Assembly (NCBI RefSeq): GCF_004310665.1
Contig: NZ_SIXF01000019.1
Coordinates: forward strand, 35,200 to 99,199
DNA from: Pedobacter kyonggii
Lineage (GTDB): Bacteria; Bacteroidota; Bacteroidia; Sphingobacteriales; Sphingobacteriaceae
DNA length: 64,000 bases
Reading direction: 5' to 3'
The translations under genes were made by a program, and so were the position numbers. The notes beneath the pieces are model-generated. The model was not told the DNA's origin, did not search any database, and was given only the letters and a program-made list of their open reading frames with translations. This document shows positions 58,084-64,000 of the stretch, piece after piece; position 1 is the first letter of the stretch; every line of letters starts with the position of its first letter.

Positions 58084-58231
58084 ACTTACACTTTTCTTCT
58101 CATCGAATAACTTTACATCTATCATGCTCGTCTGCTCTTGTTTAGAGATACTCATTATCCAGTTTTTTGGATAACCAGTCGGCTCATTACTGAGTAAAGC
58201 ATGAACTTTAACCATTATAAACCAAATTTTT

Positions 58232-61200
58232 ATGAGGAATGAATTTTTACAGTTTTTTGTAAAGCCTGGTGCAGGACTTTCCAAATGTCTAGCCAAACTA
58301 TCACTGATTGTTTTTTTTTCGCTTTTTGTGGTTGCTGCACATGCACAAACCCAAGTAAAAGGGCGTGTTGTGGATGATCAGGGAAAACCCCTTCCAGGCG
58401 TAAGTATTCTGGTCAAGGGAACCTCAACCAGTACAACAACCCTGGGCACAGGAAATTTCAGTATTGCGGTTCCAACAAGCAATTCGGTACTGGTGTTTTC
58501 TTACATCGGATTTACAAGTCGTGAGGTTCCGGTCAGAAATCAAACCGAAATCAATGTGACATTACTCCCGAGCGCTGCTGAACTTGAACAAGTTGTAGTG
58601 GTGGGGTACGGAACCCAGCGCAAAGAATCGGTAACTGGTTCTGTGGCAAACATATCGGGCGATAAAGTTCGAGAAATACCCGCACCCAATGTGGCACAGG
58701 CTATCCAAGGTAGAATAGCAGGGGTAAACATTTCACAAACTTCTACCAAACCTGGTGCGACCATGCAGATTCTGATCCGTGGTCAGCGTTCACTTTCAGC
58801 CAGTAACGACCCATTGGTGGTGCTTGATGGGATTCCATTTCCAGGCTCTATTGGCGATATTAATCCCAACGACATTAAAAGTTTAGATATTTTGAAAGAT
58901 GCTTCCGCTACTGCGATTTATGGCTCGAGGGGAGCAAATGGAGTGATATTGATAACCACTAACCGTGGCCAACAAGGAGCTCCCGCTAAAGTATCCTATA
59001 ATTCATACACTGGTTTACAAACCCTTTTTGCAAAATATCCAATGATGGATGGGCCAGAATTTATTGCCCTGCGCAAGGCAGCTGGGTTATTTACAACTAA
59101 TGGCGCAGATGAATCTAACGACGTAAACACCGATTGGCAAGATTTATTCTATGATAAATCGGCAGTTGTAACCAGTCATGATGTTGGTGTATCTGGTGGA
59201 TCTACTACTGGTAGCTACAGTTTTGGGGGCGGCTATTATCAGAATCAAAGTCTGATCCCAACTCAACAGTACACCCGGTATTCAATGAAAGCATCCATGG
59301 ATCAACAAATTGCCAGTTTCTTAAGAATTGGATTTACCACCAATAACAATTACAACTTAAGTGAAGGCAATCAACTCGGCGTTTATGGAATCCTTAGCAA
59401 TTCGCCTATTGCAAATCCTTACAATGCAGATGGTAGCCTAAAAAGAACAATCAGAATGCCTCAGGATGAATCGTGGATTTACACCCGCGAACTCACTAAG
59501 AATCTCAGTGATAAATGGCTGAATGAAACGCGTGGCTTTGCTACCTATAATTCATTTTATGGCGAGATTAACATTCCATGGGTAAAAGGACTAAAATACC
59601 GTACCAATCTCGGCCTTGATTTTATCCAGAGCAACAATGGTAACTATACAGGTGTTGGAATCGGAAATGCTACTGCTACTACGGTTTCTACTGCCGGGGT
59701 TAGCAATTCGCAAACCTACCATTGGACACTTGAGAATTTATTGACCTATGACAGAACCTTCTCAGAAAAACACAATATCAATGTAGTGGCCTTATATTCT
59801 GCTGAACAGAATAAGTTCAATTCCTCATCCATGTCAGCACGTGATATTCCGTCTGATGCTTTTCAGTTTTACAATCTTGGCCAGGCCAATGGGGAGTTAA
59901 CAATCGGTAATGGAAACTATAACCTAAGTGGACTAATGTCTTACATGGGAAGAGTGATGTATGCTTATGATAATCGTTATTTAATCAGTGCAACCATCAG
60001 ATCTGATGCATCATCACGCTTAGCGCCAGGACATAAATGGAATACTTATCCGGCTGTTTCTGTGGGTTGGAATCTGATGAATGAGAATTTCATGAAAGGG
60101 ATAACCGCTATCGACAGGTTGAAGATCAGAGTGGGTTACGGTCAAACATCAAACCAAGCGGTAAGTCCATATCAAACCCTTGGTTTGCTAAATTCGCGCC
60201 CTTACAATTTTGGCGATAACAACTATGCCACTGGATATTATGTTTCTAAGTTACCAAGCCCGGGTTTAGGCTGGGAATATTCACAGACATGGAACTATGG
60301 CCTCGATTTCTCCTTACTAAAAAGCAGACTGACAGGAACATTTGAATACTATGTAACCAACACCAAAGATATATTATTAGATGTTGCACTGCCGTCTACT
60401 GCTGGTGTGGGAAGTTATACTGCAAACATCGGACAAACACAGAATAAAGGGTGGGAACTGAGTGTTAACGGTAATATTTTTAACGATAAGGGAGGTTGGT
60501 CATGGGATGTAGGATTTAATCTGTATGCAAATCGAAACAAACTCGTTGCCCTTGCATCGGGCCAGACCAGAGACGAAGGCAATGCCTGGTTTGTGGGCCA
60601 TAACATCAATGCCATTTATGATTTCGAAAAAGTAGGTTTATGGCAGGCCGGAGATCCACATCTGAATGTTTTAGAGCCGGGCGGTAATGTGGGTATGATT
60701 AAAGTGAAGTACACGGGCGATTTTGATGCGACTGGCAAACCAACAAGACCTATTGGAGCAGCAGATAGACAGATCATGGATGTGGACCCTAAATTATCAG
60801 GAGGATTTAATACAAGAGTAGCTTATAAAGGATTTGACCTCAATGTGGTAGGATTATTTAAAGACGGTGGAATTTTGCTTAGTACATTATATGGTTCTTC
60901 CGGATACCTGAATCTCTTATCTGGTAGAAGAAATAACGTTAAAGTTGATTACTGGACACCTGAAAATACGGGAGCAAAATATCCAAAACCTGGCGGTATT
61001 GCAGGCGGTGATAACCCTAAGTATGGAAGTACTTTAGGTTATTTTGATGCTTCTTTCTTAAAAATCCGGACCATCTCTTTAGGGTATGATTTCAATCGAA
61101 GTTTGTTAAAAGATTCTAGATTGAAGCTTCGCATGTACTTAACCGTTCAAAATCCTTTTGTGATGTTCTCTCCATATCATCGCGAGTCGGGCATGGATCC

Positions 61201-61324
61201 CGAAACAAACTCGTACGGTGATGAAAACGCTGCGGTAACATCTTATCCGCGGAGAATTTTAACCATTGGTACCAATACACCGTCTACCCGTAACTATATA
61301 GCTGGTCTTAATTTAACATTTTAA
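58232..61324 (+). CDS. SusC-family TonB-dependent glycan transporter of the locus
   Basis: A 1030-residue outer-membrane porin. After a signal segment ending 'VVAAHAQ' (about 39), a carboxypeptidase-like domain ('VKGRVVDDQGKPLPGVSILV', about 42-120) leads to the plug ('LEQVVVVGYGTQRKESVTGS', 'GRIAGVNISQTSTKPGATMQ', 'LKDASATAIYGSRGANGVIL') and a barrel ending NYIAGLNLTF. It has no STN domain, so control by the HTCS rather than by FecI/FecR fits. SusD follows after 9 bp. It should import oligosaccharides produced by surface enzymes of the locus. Confidence 0.95.
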   Translation: MRNEFLQFFVKPGAGLSKCLAKLSLIVFFSLFVVAAHAQTQVKGRVVDDQGKPLPGVSILVKGTSTSTTTLGTGNFSIAVPTSNSVLVFSYIGFTSREVPVRNQTEINVTLLPSAAELEQVVVVGYGTQRKESVTGSVANISGDKVREIPAPNVAQAIQGRIAGVNISQTSTKPGATMQILIRGQRSLSASNDPLVVLDGIPFPGSIGDINPNDIKSLDILKDASATAIYGSRGANGVILITTNRGQQGAPAKVSYNSYTGLQTLFAKYPMMDGPEFIALRKAAGLFTTNGADESNDVNTDWQDLFYDKSAVVTSHDVGVSGGSTTGSYSFGGGYYQNQSLIPTQQYTRYSMKASMDQQIASFLRIGFTTNNNYNLSEGNQLGVYGILSNSPIANPYNADGSLKRTIRMPQDESWIYTRELTKNLSDKWLNETRGFATYNSFYGEINIPWVKGLKYRTNLGLDFIQSNNGNYTGVGIGNATATTVSTAGVSNSQTYHWTLENLLTYDRTFSEKHNINVVALYSAEQNKFNSSSMSARDIPSDAFQFYNLGQANGELTIGNGNYNLSGLMSYMGRVMYAYDNRYLISATIRSDASSRLAPGHKWNTYPAVSVGWNLMNENFMKGITAIDRLKIRVGYGQTSNQAVSPYQTLGLLNSRPYNFGDNNYATGYYVSKLPSPGLGWEYSQTWNYGLDFSLLKSRLTGTFEYYVTNTKDILLDVALPSTAGVGSYTANIGQTQNKGWELSVNGNIFNDKGGWSWDVGFNLYANRNKLVALASGQTRDEGNAWFVGHNINAIYDFEKVGLWQAGDPHLNVLEPGGNVGMIKVKYTGDFDATGKPTRPIGAADRQIMDVDPKLSGGFNTRVAYKGFDLNVVGLFKDGGILLSTLYGSSGYLNLLSGRRNNVKVDYWTPENTGAKYPKPGGIAGGDNPKYGSTLGYFDASFLKIRTISLGYDFNRSLLKDSRLKLRMYLTVQNPFVMFSPYHRESGMDPETNSYGDENAAVTSYPRRILTIGTNTPSTRNYIAGLNLTF

Positions 61325-61333
61325 TATACCGAT

Positions 61334-63268
61334 ATGAAACGTATACATTTAAATATAACATTGAGCGTTTGGCTTGGGATGGTCGTTTTCTCAGGCTGTA
61401 AAAAAATTCTTGAAGAAGAACCCCGCAGTGTCTTTACACCAGATTACTTTAAAACCGTAACAGGCGTAAATGGTGGTCTTACAGCAATGTACGGTCACCT
61501 GCGTAACATGTATGGGCAGGCCTATTATTATAATTCGCTAATTACCGGTACCGATGAGGCTACCTGGGGCAAAGATGCTGATGGCAACTTTAAGGATATG
61601 GATTGTTCAGGTGTTGGGTCAATACTTTCTACAAGTTATCCCAGCAGCGTATTATGGGGAGAAGCCTTTCCGAATATTAATACAGCAAGTGGCGTAATTG
61701 AGAATGCCAGTGCCGCAGGTATTGCCTCTTCATTGGTTGCGGAAGCAAGATTCTTCCGCGCCTTTGATTATTTTTTGTTGGTACAGACATTTGGTGGCGT
61801 GCCACTCGATTTGGGTGCCGGAGAACTTAAATTCAATACCAGTCCCGTAAGAACATCAGTTCGCAATACAGTTCCCGAGGTATATACAAAGGCGGTGTTT
61901 CCTGATTTATTGACGGCCGTTGCCGATTTACCAGTTGCTGCCCGCGTTACAGGAGGGATAACAAAAACTTTGGCACGACTGTATTTGGCAAAAGCCTACC
62001 TAACTTATGGATGGTGGTTGCAAAATCCCAACAATATCCCAACCTATCCTGCAGCAAACCGTACTGATCCTGACGGACATGACGCAAACTGGTATTTTCA
62101 ACAAGCTTATGATGTTTCAACTGCAGCTATCGAAAGTCCTGGATCTTACGGTTTGGTAGATACCTATTACGATGTGAATTTAGGATCGAATGATCGTAAT
62201 AAAGAAATGTTGTTATATGCTGATCATACCCAAACGAGCGAACGTTTTAATGGCGGTAGTTTAACCTTTGGTAGTGGCGGGGCACCTGATAATTTTGCGG
62301 GTTGGATGATGACCTGGAATTACACCAATATCAGAAGCGGGGGAATCAGTTCGGTTCAGCGTGAAGCAGAGCAACACCTTGGCAGGCCGTGGAACCGGAT
62401 GGCTCCACCTATTGAAGTGTTTAAAAATACTTTTGCCGATAAAACATTGGATTCGCGTTATGATGGTACCTTTACAACGGTATACCGTGGAAATTGGCCT
62501 AAAGGATATAACCCTCCAGAATCGGCTCCTGCCTCTTTGGTTAATGCCAATGGCTTGTCTATCGTTCCTGGAAATGCGGTTTTAACCTTTCTGGATGCTG
62601 ACAATAACGCTGTAAGTTATCCAAGCGGAGCCGGAACAAGTAATGTTGGTGCCGGCACGCTACCAGGAAGGGCAGATTATGTAATTTCCCCATCAGGAAT
62701 AAGCAGGATCGTTTATCCTGGTCTTTGGAAACTGGGGCCTTACCGCACAGATAATGGCACAGGTTTAGGTCAGCCAAACGCAGGTAGTACCCGGCCTTAC
62801 CCTATTGCAAAGTTTTCTGAACTTTACTTCGTAGCTGCCGAAGCTGCTGTAAAAGGTGCTACACCCAAAGCAGGTAAAAGTGCGCGCGAACTGATCAATG
62901 TGGTGAGGGCCCGTGCCGGAAAATGGCGTTGGGATAATAATGGTAATGTGGCAAAAGTAGCCGACAATAGTGCAGCCATGATTGCCGCAACCCCAGCAAC
63001 AATTGATATCAATTATATTTTAGCAGAGCGATCGCGCGAATATTATGCAGAAGGATACAGGCGGTTCGACCTCATTAGAACGCAAAAATGGGCAGAGTTA
63101 TCCACTACCTTCAGTATTTGTGGTACAGGATATGGCGACCATACGCCAGTAACGGTTACCAGAACGATTACACCAAATCTTTATCTCCGTCCAATTCCAC
63201 AAGGGCAGATAGATGGCATGCAAATGTCTGACGAGGCAAAGAAAGCATATCAAAATCCTGGCTACTGA
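61334..63268 (+). CDS. SusD-family glycan-binding lipoprotein of the locus
   Basis: A 644-residue surface lipoprotein: MKRIHLNITLSVWLGMVVFSGC (lipid cysteine at 22) then 'KKILEEEPRSVFTPDYF'. TPR-like parts include 'VAEARFFRAFDYFLLVQTFG', 'AKAYLTYGWW', 'SELYFVAAEAAVKGATPKAG', 'RELINVVRARAGKW' and 'ILAERSREYYAEGYRRFDLI'. The end 'LRPIPQGQID...YQNPGY' is the normal SusD C-terminus. Its TGA stop is built from the last exon base and the first two bases of a group II intron (boundary 63266/63267), so the intron sits at the stop codon. It partners SusC 9 bp upstream. It is long for a SusD, with an extended region about 330-480. Confidence 0.94.
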   Translation: MKRIHLNITLSVWLGMVVFSGCKKILEEEPRSVFTPDYFKTVTGVNGGLTAMYGHLRNMYGQAYYYNSLITGTDEATWGKDADGNFKDMDCSGVGSILSTSYPSSVLWGEAFPNINTASGVIENASAAGIASSLVAEARFFRAFDYFLLVQTFGGVPLDLGAGELKFNTSPVRTSVRNTVPEVYTKAVFPDLLTAVADLPVAARVTGGITKTLARLYLAKAYLTYGWWLQNPNNIPTYPAANRTDPDGHDANWYFQQAYDVSTAAIESPGSYGLVDTYYDVNLGSNDRNKEMLLYADHTQTSERFNGGSLTFGSGGAPDNFAGWMMTWNYTNIRSGGISSVQREAEQHLGRPWNRMAPPIEVFKNTFADKTLDSRYDGTFTTVYRGNWPKGYNPPESAPASLVNANGLSIVPGNAVLTFLDADNNAVSYPSGAGTSNVGAGTLPGRADYVISPSGISRIVYPGLWKLGPYRTDNGTGLGQPNAGSTRPYPIAKFSELYFVAAEAAVKGATPKAGKSARELINVVRARAGKWRWDNNGNVAKVADNSAAMIAATPATIDINYILAERSREYYAEGYRRFDLIRTQKWAELSTTFSICGTGYGDHTPVTVTRTITPNLYLRPIPQGQIDGMQMSDEAKKAYQNPGY

Positions 63269-64000
63269 GCGACATGAATGATTTGCGCGAGCAAATCAGT
63301 GCTGTCTGATTGATGAGGGTTGGTCCCTCGGTATCGGCTTACAGGAGCAGGTACCAAACCGCCTCTGAGCTGCTTGGATTAAGTTTCCTGGTGGTGAGCG
63401 TCCGAGGAAAAGGCATCTTAAAGGTGTCAGGTAAGTATAAAGAAGATGAATGCAAATGAACTGCCGAAGAGGCGTCGAAAGGATTAGATGATGTCAAAAC
63501 TAAAGTACAGTAACACTTTATTATCAGCAGGGAGGGCGACCTGTTTACCGTCTCTGTGGCATCCGGCGTATAGGCAGCATGAGCTTTATACAGGCGATCA
63601 GATGGAACTTGTGAACCTGTCGGTAGGCTGTGAAGGGAAAAGTCCAAGCGGAAGAACCCGCAAGGCCGAAAGTACCGATGCCTTCCACGGGGACAGAGCC
63701 GCCCGTAGTAGTGATGATAGTCTTGGAAACTTGACTGGAGCGAAGGAGTGGCATTATCAGGCGCTGTACATTGATAGAAACTGTTCAAGGTTAATACTAC
63801 AGGAGGTATAGAAGATGTACAGGCCAAAACCATATTGTATTTCAAGAAAGTCGGTTCATGAAGCCTACTTGAAGATCAAAGCCAACAAAGGCGCAGCGGG
63901 TGTAGACAAGATGAGTATGGAAGCATTTGACATGCAATCCCAGAAATACCTTTATAAGCTATGGAACCAGATGAGTTCTGGTAGCTACATGCCACCTGCC
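63267..64000 (+). mobile_element. Mobile group II intron (5' part, continues past the window)
   Basis: The sequence from GAGCGACATGAATGATTTG onward has the look of intron domain I and lacks a supported gene until the reverse transcriptase at 63815. The exon-binding pairings support the 5' boundary. EBS1 AGTAGT (63707-63712) pairs with IBS1 GCTACT (63261-63266), directly before the intron; EBS2 AGGATT (63480-63485) pairs with AATCCT (63254-63259), exactly at -8 to -13. The first bases are GAGCG, not the usual GUGYG. The intron interrupts the locus at the susD stop codon, which stays in frame with or without splicing only if the second exon supplies a stop. Confidence 0.85.
63815..64000 (+). 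CDS. ltrA: Group II intron reverse transcriptase/maturase (5' part)
   Basis: The first 62 codons, open to the window edge: MYRPKPYCISRKSVHEAYLK, then 'KANKGAAGVDKMSMEAFD', 'LYKLWNQMSSGSYMPPA'. The 'NKGxAGVD' block and 'LWNxMSSGSYxPPP' are the start of reverse-transcriptase domains RT0-RT1 in LtrA-type maturases. Such proteins splice their intron and copy it into DNA. A strong Shine-Dalgarno sequence (AGGAGG, 63801-63806) precedes the ATG by 8 nt, which is unusual for this genome and consistent with a mobile element adapted to many hosts. Confidence 0.92.
   Translation, partial: MYRPKPYCISRKSVHEAYLKIKANKGAAGVDKMSMEAFDMQSQKYLYKLWNQMSSGSYMPPA

Noticed and set aside
63339-63845. A 168-codon minus-strand ORF and a 107-codon plus-strand ORF (63488-63811) before the reverse transcriptase gene
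   Set aside because: They lie inside structured group II intron RNA; the exon-binding pairings explain the sequence better, and neither protein has a recognisable domain.

Overview
The window comes from a Bacteroidota genome and most resembles Sphingobacteriaceae (Pedobacter or a close relative). The evidence is the AT-rich DNA, several SusC/SusD pairs, FecI/FecR sigma/anti-sigma pairs wired to TonB receptors, a one-protein hybrid two-component regulator (HTCS), TAnnTTTG-type promoter elements, many secreted glycoside hydrolases, and S-x-x-C-K-K lipoprotein signals. This assignment is inference from gene content; no rRNA or tRNA gene was seen.

Layout. 1-5.5 kb: the end of a SusC/SusD system, divergent from a TetR regulator with a perfect 18-bp palindromic operator, followed by small hypothetical genes. 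5.7-14.1 kb (minus strand): FecI, FecR, a large STN-domain TonB receptor, a beta-helix lipoprotein and a lipoprotein with internal repeats. 14.2-24.9 kb: an S41 protease, then a second FecI/FecR unit driving SusC, SusD and a surface metallophosphoesterase with FG-GAP-like repeats. 25-36 kb: a methyltransferase divergent from a LysR regulator, a GH88 hydrolase with a DUF2264 protein, a siderophore-type TonB receptor, an AraC regulator with an aldo/keto reductase, a Crp-like regulator and a SnoaL-like protein. 36.1-37.5 kb: an IS110-family element inserted in a dispersed palindromic repeat. 37.7-63.3 kb: a large polysaccharide utilisation locus (GH67, GH3, HTCS, GH43, a double-esterase fusion, GH127/146, GH95, GH97, SusC, SusD). 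63.27 kb to the window end: the 5' part of a mobile group II intron lying exactly at the stop codon of the last susD gene.

How the genes work together. The 26-kb locus has the enzyme set expected for a heavily decorated glucuronoarabinoxylan: alpha-glucuronidase, beta-xylosidase, arabinofuranosidases, feruloyl/acetyl esterases, and GH95/GH97 enzymes for L-galactose/L-fucose and D-galactose side groups. The HTCS would sense a released oligosaccharide. A shared bipartite sequence (GAACAT, 18 bp, CAA) occurs before the HTCS/GH3 genes, before the GH43 operon and before the SusC/SusD pair, and is a candidate HTCS binding site. No endo-xylanase is in view; it may lie beyond the intron.

Most notable observation. 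The IS110 element can be read as an RNA-guided recombinase. Its ends can be set by comparison with another copy of the repeat, giving a CT core at each end. The 225-nt leader before the transposase folds into two loops. These carry segments complementary to the left and right target flanks (36167-36175 and 36197-36204) and to the element's own ends (36241-36247 and 36289-36293). Joining right end to left end would create a Bacteroidota-type promoter (TTTG, 20 bp, TATGTTTA) that would transcribe this RNA from the circular form. This matches the bridge-RNA logic known for IS621, in a distant phylum with a different promoter type.
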